From: Flavobacterium sp. NRK1
GTDB lineage: Bacteria; Bacteroidota; Bacteroidia; Flavobacteriales; Flavobacteriaceae
Reading direction: 5' to 3'
Assembly: GCF_024054175.1 (NCBI RefSeq)
Contig: NZ_JAMXLA010000001.1
Coordinates: 2,735,166-2,799,165 of the forward strand
Length of the DNA: 64,000 nt
This document shows positions 43,827 through 51,337 of this stretch, one piece after another; the stretch's first letter is position 1; every line of letters starts with the position of its first letter. The notes beneath the pieces are model-generated. The model was not told the DNA's origin. It did no database searches and saw only the letters and a list, made by a program, of their open reading frames with translations. The position numbers were made by a program, and so were the translations under genes.

Positions 43827-46782
43827 CGATGAGCCATTTTTTAAGATTTTGTCCTAATTTTTCATTGGACTTTTCTAAAATATTGAATTGACTTATAAAG
43901 CCATCATTGCGATACCACACTCGGAACTTAGCCTTTGCTTCACCTGATATTGCTTTGAATATATCTTGATTATTATGAGTTTCAACTATGGTCAAATTAA
44001 ATCCTTTTTCGGTTAGTATTCTTTTCCATTTTTCATAAACCTTTCCTCTGAAGTCGGTTGGGAAACTCGACTGTTTCTCACTTTTAATTTCACTTGCTGA
44101 ATGAAATAATACATCTATACATTCGTTGATCTTAGTCTCATTTTCACCTTCGCTTCTCTCAATTCTAATTGATGAAACTACCCAATTGTCTTTAGCACCT
44201 TTGTTGTTGATCGCAATAGTTAAATGCTTATTTATACTTGTTGGAGTTGAAAAATTTACCTTAGTCAGGTAATCACCGCTTACATTCACAGATTCTAGAA
44301 GATATCCTAATGATTCTAGTAGTTTTGTTAATTCGCAGATACTACCTATAATATTGTAGTTTAATAATGTTTCTGGTATCTTTTCTACAAATCTTTCTTC
44401 TACTTTGTAATCCTTAAATGACAAATGTTTCTTTTTGGTATTTGATGTTTCAATATCAGTTACGGTCGTATCTTCGAAATGAACTTCAATTAATGGGTGA
44501 AGGATTTGAGGATTAGCAAGTCGCAAATTACCTGATGTTGTTGTAATGGCTGAATATAACCAGCGATAATATTCTGCATTACTAGTTCCCCTGTTTTCAC
44601 CTTGATATGCATTAAGAATAGAATTTGTAAAAGTTGAACCAATACATTTGTGAACAGTAAGCGACCATCCGTAATTTGCGTGAACAGCATTGACAAAAGG
44701 GTCTGTCTGTGTAATGTTAGATAGTATTCTATTTTTGAATTTATTTTTGAATTTACTTTCTATTTTTTTTACTTCTCTTTGCTTTTGGTCCAATTTTGTT
44801 TTAACTTTTTCTCCGGATTCATATTTAGCCTTTAAATCTTTCTCTTCAGAAAGTAGAAATTTATATTCTTTGTCTTGTGTAAGCAGGATATGTTCGTATG
44901 AACCTTCAAAGGTATGCTCCTTCATTTTGGTTGCAACAAGCATATTTACAAAAACACGAAAAGCAATTTGTTCTTCTTTTGAAAGCTTGTCTTCACTTTG
45001 AAAATAATTGTTCAATAACCAAACTTCGGCCGTTAATTTGTTTTGAATGCTAAGGCATTTTACCTTAACCTTTGTAAAATTTAATAATATCGGTGATATA
45101 CTTTGTCTAAGCGGAATAGTTTTGGTCAAAGACTGTCCAACTTCTTCAACGAGTAGAAACATGCCGTTGTATAATTTGGTTGGCTGTCCAAAGCCAGTTT
45201 CATCTGGTATGTTTATGTTATTATTTACTAATAGTAAATCATTCTTGGCTAATTCCTTTCCATTTTTAATACAATTGGTTTTGATCCAATGATTAATTTT
45301 CTTAGCATCTTTATTTGAATATACCATAACAGTATTAGTTGGCTCAGAGTCAAATGGAGCAGAAAACCATTCTGTTAAGTAATGAGGTATATCATCTTTG
45401 TTTATCTGCAGAAGGTCATCAGCTTTCCATGTATATTCAAGTTCATTAAATAGTTTATTCTCAATGCTAGTCGCAAGATGACTTCTTAAACCTACTTTTC
45501 CGTCAATCTCATTTAACAATGGTTGTTGTCTATAACAACTTATTTGTCCGTCGTGCAATTCTGCCAATGCCCTCAAATTAATTGCAGATTCAGTATCTTT
45601 ACCATATGTCAATGAATATGGGTCGCCAACGCAAATAAGTTTTCTTTTAGTTGTGCCAAGACTCAAAAACTTTAACAAATCTTCAAGCAATCTTCCAGAA
45701 CCAAACCGCAACAATTCCGATTGATGCAGGCTTCTTGACACCAAATGTGCTTCGTGCAATATGATTACTGCCGACTGATCTACTGAATCATCGGAACGAA
45801 TAGGAATCACTTCTTGCAATTGTTCTTCGTACAGTTTATCTTGTTGCTCAACATTTTCGGTTTCAAGTGTCTTTGGAGCACCACCATAAATGGTATTGAA
45901 CAAACTTTGAAGTTCAACCCCTAACCGTAAAGAACATTTCCTTCCAATACGGGCGGAGTGGATCCATGTTTCAGTTTGTGGAATATTGAAATCTAAAGCC
46001 TCCGATAAAATATATTGTACCCAACTATCTCGATCCTTAACTGACATAGACTCAAGAACTAAAATATTACTTGTATCAGTTCTTAGAAAATCAGAAATTG
46101 CCGCTTCTACATTTTCATCTATCTTGACTGTTCGTTCTACAAGTGATTTAGCCCTTGGAAACTCGATATGCTCTAACCATTCTTCTGCATTGAAAATCCT
46201 TGATAAAGCATCTGCTGTTTCTTTCGAAAAAGTATTGTCGCTGGAATAGTCATAAAGAAATGTTCCTAAGTCCGATTCCTGTGTTACTTTGTAAAACGGA
46301 ATTTCTTTAGGAACACTATTTTCGATTACTAAAGGTCCAGAAAATATATTTAATGCACATGTCTTGTTTTCCTGTATCAGGTTCAATAGTTGAATTTCGG
46401 AACGGGCGATCTCTTTAAATGCTTCACGATAGGAATTAAGCTGTTTGAATGGATTGATGAATTTGTTGCCGGCTTTTACAAGAGTTCGCTTTTTGTCATC
46501 ATCAGATTCAGTATACCATTGCGATATTTCAAAATTATCTTTATCACTAGGCAGTTTAAGTGTCCCACCATAAACTTTAAAGTCAATAATGATAAAACCG
46601 TGATTATAAAGTAGAATTGCATCAGCACGAAAGCGAGAATAAATATCATTAAATGGATTTCCAATTAAAAGACCAGTCCAGCCTTTCTGCTTGAATAGTA
46701 TTTTCAATGAAGAAGCTACTCGGCGAAACTGTTCGTTTTCGTGAGTGTGGTTTGCTCTGTTATGTCTTACAATTAATGCCAT
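43816..46782 (-). CDS. NERD nuclease-domain protein with an SF1-like helicase core
   Basis: The 988-residue protein has an N-terminal NERD (nuclease-related) domain with ADAILL (D54) and IIIDFK (D67, K69). A UvrD/Rep-like motor follows: motif III ICVGDPYSL (~383-391) and a C-terminal lobe with LTVHKCIGSTFTN and YSAITTTSG. The P-loop position (ESMSVKD, 244-250) lacks the glycines and the Ser/Thr of GxxxxGK[ST], and the Walker B reads HEAH (343-346) where DEAH/DEAQ is normal. ATPase activity may be weak or lost. It is the first gene of a two-gene unit with the TPR/cold-shock protein. Confidence 0.82.
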   Translation of the reverse strand: MALIVRHNRANHTHENEQFRRVASSLKILFKQKGWTGLLIGNPFNDIYSRFRADAILLYNHGFIIIDFKVYGGTLKLPSDKDNFEISQWYTESDDDKKRTLVKAGNKFINPFKQLNSYREAFKEIARSEIQLLNLIQENKTCALNIFSGPLVIENSVPKEIPFYKVTQESDLGTFLYDYSSDNTFSKETADALSRIFNAEEWLEHIEFPRAKSLVERTVKIDENVEAAISDFLRTDTSNILVLESMSVKDRDSWVQYILSEALDFNIPQTETWIHSARIGRKCSLRLGVELQSLFNTIYGGAPKTLETENVEQQDKLYEEQLQEVIPIRSDDSVDQSAVIILHEAHLVSRSLHQSELLRFGSGRLLEDLLKFLSLGTTKRKLICVGDPYSLTYGKDTESAINLRALAELHDGQISCYRQQPLLNEIDGKVGLRSHLATSIENKLFNELEYTWKADDLLQINKDDIPHYLTEWFSAPFDSEPTNTVMVYSNKDAKKINHWIKTNCIKNGKELAKNDLLLVNNNINIPDETGFGQPTKLYNGMFLLVEEVGQSLTKTIPLRQSISPILLNFTKVKVKCLSIQNKLTAEVWLLNNYFQSEDKLSKEEQIAFRVFVNMLVATKMKEHTFEGSYEHILLTQDKEYKFLLSEEKDLKAKYESGEKVKTKLDQKQREVKKIESKFKNKFKNRILSNITQTDPFVNAVHANYGWSLTVHKCIGSTFTNSILNAYQGENRGTSNAEYYRWLYSAITTTSGNLRLANPQILHPLIEVHFEDTTVTDIETSNTKKKHLSFKDYKVEERFVEKIPETLLNYNIIGSICELTKLLESLGYLLESVNVSGDYLTKVNFSTPTSINKHLTIAINNKGAKDNWVVSSIRIERSEGENETKINECIDVLFHSASEIKSEKQSSFPTDFRGKVYEKWKRILTEKGFNLTIVETHNNQDIFKAISGEAKAKFRVWYRNDGFISQFNILEKSNEKLGQNLKKWLIDGN

Positions 46783-47084
46783 ATTTTTTTAGTGCGTTGT
46801 GTTAATTTGGCTTTTTTGATTCGCGTATGACTCACTTACGAATTGTCCAAACATCAAAACTTTAAATATGTGAGAGGCTTTTCTAATTGGCTTATTTCTA
46901 TTCGTTCTTTCTGTCACTTGTCAGAGCTGCTGGTCACCATCGGATGAGATAAATTGTTATATTTTACTCAACGCTTAATCAACTAAATTAACAAAATTTT
47001 TAGTTATTGCCGTAGGTAAAAATACTTGATTTTATTTTTTAAAAAAATACCTAAAAACGAATGTATTTATATAATCCAAATCAA
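46783..47084. other. Gene-free gap between the defence block and mobB
   Basis: About 300 AT-rich bases. It should contain the promoter of the NERD-helicase operon, though no clean -7 box is visible, and the 3' end of the mobB transcript; TAGGTA at 47014-47019 and TACCTA near 47050 could form a weak hairpin there. It is the likely right-hand junction of the AT-rich insert. Confidence 0.4.
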
Positions 47085-48335
47085 TTATAAACCTCTACGC
47101 AGACGTCTCTTCTTTATAAACTCCTTGGCTACATACTCATAATCATTTTCAGCTTTCATCAATAAATCCAGAAACTTAGGCAGTTCATTAAAATGGAGCA
47201 TGCTCTTATTTTCTTCAAGGATTTCAATTAATTCCTGTTTTGAGAAAGCTATTTTTTCACCTTCAGCGGTGGTTTTAATTTGGTTTGCATTGCACTTTTC
47301 CTGAAGTCCTTTTACGCTGTATTCCTTGCCAATACTGCTACCATTAAAAACACAATGATTTTTGTGGTCTACGAAGGTTATACCATACACTAATCCGTCC
47401 GTATTCTTTCTAATTACCGTATCAATACCTTCTTTTTCAATTGCTTTTATAAGTTGTGGCAGCATAATAATATTAGACCTGAAAAATGCTTGGTCAATAG
47501 CCCTTTTTATATGGATTTTATAATCTGGTCGTACAGTTTCATTCCGCTTAAATAGCGTTTCAAGCCGCTTTAAATTTGGATTTGCGTATAACCTGCTGGC
47601 CTTAATCGGCACACCAACCGGATTTCCTTTAGCATCAAGAATATGATAAAGCAATCCGTTATGTTTGGCGAGCCTTGAATTTTCCGTTCCTCTATCAGCG
47701 GTTATGTTATACAATTTTAGTACTGCATTTAACTCCGGCAGGCTGGTGTAACGGTAATTGTTTATCACATACATCAAGGTACTCTCAATAGCTTTTTTAG
47801 TTTCTGCTTTGCCGTATTGTACTTTGGCTGAAACAGGATCAGGTCTGTAGAATATTTTTTTATGGTCTTCGGCTTTCACCAGGTTAAAACGTTGCTCGAT
47901 TTCCTTACGTGCCGGTTCTGACTTATCCTTACCGATATTGTTCATGGAGATACGCTTACCTGTAGCCTGGACGTTAATGGTAGCAATATGCAAATGAGGA
48001 TGCCCTGCATCATGATGTTGGTAGATTAAGTAAGGCTGCTGACCAAAACCTATTTTACCCATATAAGTTTCTGCAATCTCCAATAGCTTTTCTTTGGGCA
48101 GGTTTGCTTCGCTCGGGTCAAAGTTCAGGGAGATGTGAACGGTGTTGCGTTTCACGTTTTCATTAAGCTGCACCTGGCGTTGCATGAGGTTCAATTTGAT
48201 CGCATAGGATAGCCTGTCGGCATCCAGTGGGTAATTGTGCTGGCCGATGCATTGGGCTTTGCCTTCTTTGACCTTGTTTTCGTTGTAATTGAGCATCCCT
48301 CTTATTGAATGTCCGGTCTTGATTACCGCAACCAT
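47085..48335 (-). CDS. mobB: MobB-type relaxase/mobilisation nuclease
   Basis: The 416-residue protein is a Bacteroidota MobB relaxase. The catalytic Tyr lies in GMLNYNENK near the N-terminus, and the metal-binding His cluster is HHDAGHPHLHIA. NTVHISLNFDPSEA is another conserved stretch. The enzyme nicks oriT and stays bound to the 5' end during transfer. It overlaps mobA by 13 bases. The coupling protein mobC, usually adjacent, is 23 kb downstream. Confidence 0.93.
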   Translation of the reverse strand: MVAVIKTGHSIRGMLNYNENKVKEGKAQCIGQHNYPLDADRLSYAIKLNLMQRQVQLNENVKRNTVHISLNFDPSEANLPKEKLLEIAETYMGKIGFGQQPYLIYQHHDAGHPHLHIATINVQATGKRISMNNIGKDKSEPARKEIEQRFNLVKAEDHKKIFYRPDPVSAKVQYGKAETKKAIESTLMYVINNYRYTSLPELNAVLKLYNITADRGTENSRLAKHNGLLYHILDAKGNPVGVPIKASRLYANPNLKRLETLFKRNETVRPDYKIHIKRAIDQAFFRSNIIMLPQLIKAIEKEGIDTVIRKNTDGLVYGITFVDHKNHCVFNGSSIGKEYSVKGLQEKCNANQIKTTAEGEKIAFSKQELIEILEENKSMLHFNELPKFLDLLMKAENDYEYVAKEFIKKRRLRRGL

Positions 48336-48712
48336 TTTTCTGCCAGTTTTTGAAGTTCGTTTTTTATTTCTTCCATCTTTCTTGTAACAGCATCACGTTG
48401 CATCATAATAAGTCCTAATGTTTCTGAAAAACGGGCATATTGAAAAGATGTATTAATCCTTTTCACCAGCTGGTTAAAATTGCTTCCAATAGCATTCAAT
48501 TCAAAGTTCATCTCGCTCATTTTGACAATCAAATCATCGGTAGCGGCATCCCTTGTAACGGTAGTTATTGGCTTGTCAAAAAGACAACGCCTTACATAGT
48601 CGCTCAGTTTGTTGCAAGTAGTGTTTTTTAGTCGGTTCTCAAGGGTCGTAAATTCCTTGTCGGTCAAGCGCACATAGATGCGCTTTTTGCGGTTGTTGTT
48701 TTCAGTCTCCAT
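48323..48712 (-). CDS. mobA: MobA-type relaxosome accessory protein
   Basis: The 129-residue protein has a ribbon-helix-helix-like N-terminus (KKRIYVRLTDKEFTTLENRL, SDYVRRCLFDKPI) and a helical C-terminus with NFNQLVKRIN. Such proteins bind oriT and help the relaxase nick DNA. It overlaps mobB by 13 bases and starts 75 bases from a nested inverted repeat that looks like oriT. Confidence 0.9.
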   Translation of the reverse strand: METENNNRKKRIYVRLTDKEFTTLENRLKNTTCNKLSDYVRRCLFDKPITTVTRDAATDDLIVKMSEMNFELNAIGSNFNQLVKRINTSFQYARFSETLGLIMMQRDAVTRKMEEIKNELQKLAEKWLR

Positions 48713-48786
48713 AGTATCCTCTTCATTATCATTTCAGCTTTGCAAACATTGTAGCAGTCCACCGCCCACGACTTCGGAGTAAGGGC

Positions 48787-48823
48787 GCAAGATAGACCGT
48801 TGTCCGACAACGGGACATCTTGC
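48787..48823. other. Candidate oriT: nested inverted repeat upstream of mobA
   Basis: GCAAGAT (48787-48793) pairs with ATCTTGC (48817-48823), and inside it CCGTTGTC (48797-48804) pairs with GACAACGG (48806-48813) around a single C. It sits just upstream of mobA, the usual place of oriT in Bacteroidota mobilisable elements. A second hairpin TTGCC/GGCAA overlaps at the right. The nick site is not identified. Confidence 0.65.
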
Positions 48824-48945
48824 CATTGCCGCAGACAAGGCAATCACCTCTAAATACATTTAACGCTATCAACGAAAATAAGCCGATACAGAAAATAAAA
48901 CAATCATGGGCAAATTTTGATTATGTTAGTTCAATACCCTCTTTC

Positions 48946-48953
48946 TAAATTTG
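48946..48953 (+). promoter_or_regulatory. -7 box upstream of the 95-aa protein
   Basis: TAAATTTG matches the -7 consensus, 34 bases before the start at 48988. No good -33 box is seen. Confidence 0.4.
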
Positions 48954-48987
48954 TTTTTTCAGATGTCTAATTAAAAACCAAAAACGT

Positions 48988-49275
48988 ATGCTGACAACAA
49001 ATGAAGTGGGGCAGGTATTTGATACCATCTTAAGCAGCCCCGGAATGAATGATGCGGTACGAATCGACATGCGCATTTCAAGAAAAAATGTATTACTAAT
49101 GACGCATGTCATTGAGTATGGACTTACTGAAAAAGGGGAGGGCAGTACCAGTCTTTTTGCCACAGCTTCCAAGGAAGCCCGTCAGGAGCTCATAGACATT
49201 TCCAATGAATTCCTTGAGAAGGCCGCACTGAGCGAACTCAGCGAAAAACTAAAGGCCCTTGCCACCTCAAAATGA
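48988..49275 (+). CDS. Conserved-looking small protein (95 aa)
   Basis: The 95-residue protein starts MLTTNEVGQVFDTILSSPGM and is mainly helical, ending in ELIDISNEFLEKAALSELSEKLKAL. The composition is soluble and acidic. No family is recognised. It has its own -7 box and an excellent terminator, so it is a single-gene unit. Confidence 0.72.
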   Translation: MLTTNEVGQVFDTILSSPGMNDAVRIDMRISRKNVLLMTHVIEYGLTEKGEGSTSLFATASKEARQELIDISNEFLEKAALSELSEKLKALATSK

Positions 49276-49279
49276 CTTT

Positions 49280-49312
49280 AGAACAGCTGCATTAGGCAGC
49301 TGTTCTGTATTT
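49280..49312 (+). terminator. Intrinsic terminator after the 95-aa gene
   Basis: AGAACAGCTGC (49280-49290) pairs perfectly with GCAGCTGTTCT (49296-49306) and is followed by GTATTTTAT. It lies 5 bases past the stop. Confidence 0.85.
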
Positions 49313-49426
49313 TATAATTGCCTGTTTTTTACAATTTTTGGACAGCTTTCTGCAATTAATCTTTATCAGGGCGTGAGTAATTTAGTCGGACAGTTTAATG
49401 TATATGTAACCAAATTCAAAATAAGC

Positions 49427-49861
49427 ATGATACCCTGCAGAAAACTAAGCCTTACCATAATCACTACCTTATATATTTTATTATTTGTATATGCAGCGGT
49501 TAGTAAACTGCTGGATTTTCAAGATTTCCGTATACAGTTAGGACAATCCCCACTGCTCAGTGCATTCGCAGGATGGCTCTGGTGGCTCGTACCGCTTCTG
49601 GAACTTACAATTTCGTTCCTGTTGGCAACCGGTCTTGCCAGGACAATTGCACTGTTTGCAGCTTACACTTTAATGGTGATGTTCACCGCCTATATTTATA
49701 TAATGATTAACTACAGCTCCTATACACCCTGTTCTTGCGGAGGTGTCCTCGAAAAATTAAGCTGGAAGTCCCATCTTATATTCAACCTTTGTTTTACCGC
49801 CTTAGGTCTGGTTGGTATCGCTCTTATACCAAAATCCATAGAATCTAAATCAACCTTATGA
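49427..49861 (+). CDS. MauE/DoxX family redox-associated membrane protein
   Basis: From the ATG at 49427 the protein has 144 residues and four hydrophobic helices (ITTLYILLFVYAAVSKL; WLWWLVPLLELTISFLLA; IALFAAYTLMVMFTAYIYI; LCFTALGLVGIALI). The CSCGGVLEKL motif between helices is typical of this Bacteroidota group. MauE proteins are thought to help disulfide formation in exported partners. It overlaps the next gene by 4 bases and is the first of three genes ending in a Cys-containing exported peptide. An upstream extension to 49259 runs through the preceding terminator and is not credible. Confidence 0.85.
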   Translation: MIPCRKLSLTIITTLYILLFVYAAVSKLLDFQDFRIQLGQSPLLSAFAGWLWWLVPLLELTISFLLATGLARTIALFAAYTLMVMFTAYIYIMINYSSYTPCSCGGVLEKLSWKSHLIFNLCFTALGLVGIALIPKSIESKSTL

Positions 49862-50931
49862 AATCAAAAACTAAATTTATGGCCGTGCTGCTGTGTTCCC
49901 TATTCGCAATCGGATCAGTACTTTTTCTCTTCCAATGGTCCGAAACAATCATGCATGCGGACAATCCTTTTATCCGTCGTTATGTTATGGGATGCATGAA
50001 GCTTCATCAGATTGACCTTAAGTATAATTCCTATTACTTTGCCGGTTCTTCAAAAAATAAGGTCTTCCTGGGCAACAGTGTCGGTCCACTTCATGTTACA
50101 ACTGTGGATTCGGCATTATTGAAAAAGTCCAGTTTCAAACTTGAGCCTGATCGTATGGATCTTCCCTTTACTTCACCCGTACTGTCTGTTAAACCTCCAC
50201 ATCTCTACTTTATTGACGGCGGTATTCCCGCTGTTTTTAAAGGCAGGCTGGACTCGCCAAAAGTTACACTATGCTGGAAGGGTACAAATCGTTTTTCCCA
50301 GCCACAGGTGCTAAATCAAAATACCCTGGCATGCAGGACTATCGATCCCGAGAGCAGGAACAGTGAACTGGCCTTGGTTCACTTCGGAGCCCGACCGCGA
50401 TTCGAGGTACACCGAGACCTGCTGCAGAAACAGGTGGATGGGCTCTTTGATTCCGATGGCAGCCTAAATTTCAGCAGCCAATCGGCAAATGTGATTTATA
50501 CTTATCTCTACCGTAACATATTTATTGTTGCTGATACCGCTCTGAAACTTCGCTACAGAGGAAGGACTATTGATACGACGACACATGCAAAAATAGAAGT
50601 TGCCCATCTTCCCGGCAGGGGTGAGTTGAAGCTATCCAGCCCTCCGAGGATTGTCAATCGTATGAGCGCCGTGGACCGTAACCTTTTATTTGTAGCTTCT
50701 TCCCTTATAGGAAGGTTTGAAGATCCGATGCTATGGAAGCAGGCTACTATAATTGATGTTTACGATACAGCAAATGACGACTATGTAGCGAGTTTTTATA
50801 TTTATAATATTGATGGCAAAAGAGCCCGGGCCATAGCCGTGGACGAAGGCAGATTATATGCGCTGATCGGCACACAGCTTGTGTATTACCGGCTGGATGA
50901 GCTGATACGTAAACACTACCGGTCCCGTTAA
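49858..50931 (+). CDS. Exported/membrane-anchored protein, possible propeller fold
   Basis: The 357-residue protein has an N-terminal signal/anchor (FMAVLLCSLFAIGSVLFLF) and a large extracytoplasmic part with repeating strand-like segments (HLYFIDGGIPAVFKG; ELALVHFGARP; ARAIAVDEGRLYALIG), as in beta-propeller-like proteins. No known domain can be named. It overlaps the MauE-like gene by 4 bases and precedes the DUF6520 gene, an arrangement that recurs in Bacteroidota as far as I recall. Confidence 0.7.
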   Translation: MKSKTKFMAVLLCSLFAIGSVLFLFQWSETIMHADNPFIRRYVMGCMKLHQIDLKYNSYYFAGSSKNKVFLGNSVGPLHVTTVDSALLKKSSFKLEPDRMDLPFTSPVLSVKPPHLYFIDGGIPAVFKGRLDSPKVTLCWKGTNRFSQPQVLNQNTLACRTIDPESRNSELALVHFGARPRFEVHRDLLQKQVDGLFDSDGSLNFSSQSANVIYTYLYRNIFIVADTALKLRYRGRTIDTTTHAKIEVAHLPGRGELKLSSPPRIVNRMSAVDRNLLFVASSLIGRFEDPMLWKQATIIDVYDTANDDYVASFYIYNIDGKRARAIAVDEGRLYALIGTQLVYYRLDELIRKHYRSR

Positions 50932-51002
50932 ATTTTACTGCAGTAGCAGGGGATGTCGAAAACCTGTAAATAGAGTAGACGCAATTATTAAATTATTAAA
51001 TC

Positions 51003-51284
51003 ATGAAAATTTTTTTAATGAAACAGATTATCCCGCTGGCTGCGTTCGGCGCAGCCGTGGCGGGTGCTTTTGGTACCGTAACAACTGAAGGTAAAGGTAT
51101 GTTGCCTACACCGGTGGCGTCCTTTACAAAACTTAATCCTGCCGGTGCCTGTGGTTCCACTGAATATACCTGTGACCTGGATAATATCGGGCCTGTATGC
51201 CGTATCGGTGGAACGGGTGCACAGCTGTGGGGTAAAGATGCGAACGGTAATTGTCTTGTAGAGGTTCATATGGAGCCCAGATAG
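51003..51284 (+). CDS. DUF6520 family exported small peptide
   Basis: The 93-residue protein has a signal-like start (MKIFLMKQIIPLAAFGAAVAGAFGT) and a small mature part with four Cys (GACGSTEYTC, VCRIGG, NCLVEV), as in DUF6520. The Cys residues could form two disulfides. The family is known in Bacteroidota, its function is not. It is the last gene of the MauE-like unit and is followed by a strong terminator. Pairing with a MauE-like protein suggests oxidative folding. Confidence 0.82.
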   Translation: MKIFLMKQIIPLAAFGAAVAGAFGTVTTEGKGMLPTPVASFTKLNPAGACGSTEYTCDLDNIGPVCRIGGTGAQLWGKDANGNCLVEVHMEPR

Positions 51285-51306
51285 ACTGTAGCCCATTACG
51301 AAAGAA

Positions 51307-51332
51307 GGCAGCTCCAGGGAGCTGCCTTTTTA
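51307..51332 (+). terminator. Intrinsic terminator after the DUF6520 gene
   Basis: GGCAGCTC (51307-51314), loop CAGG, GAGCTGCC (51319-51326), then TTTTTAAT. It also lies just before the convergent S9 peptidase stop and may serve both genes. Confidence 0.88.
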
Positions 51333-51337
51333 ATGTA

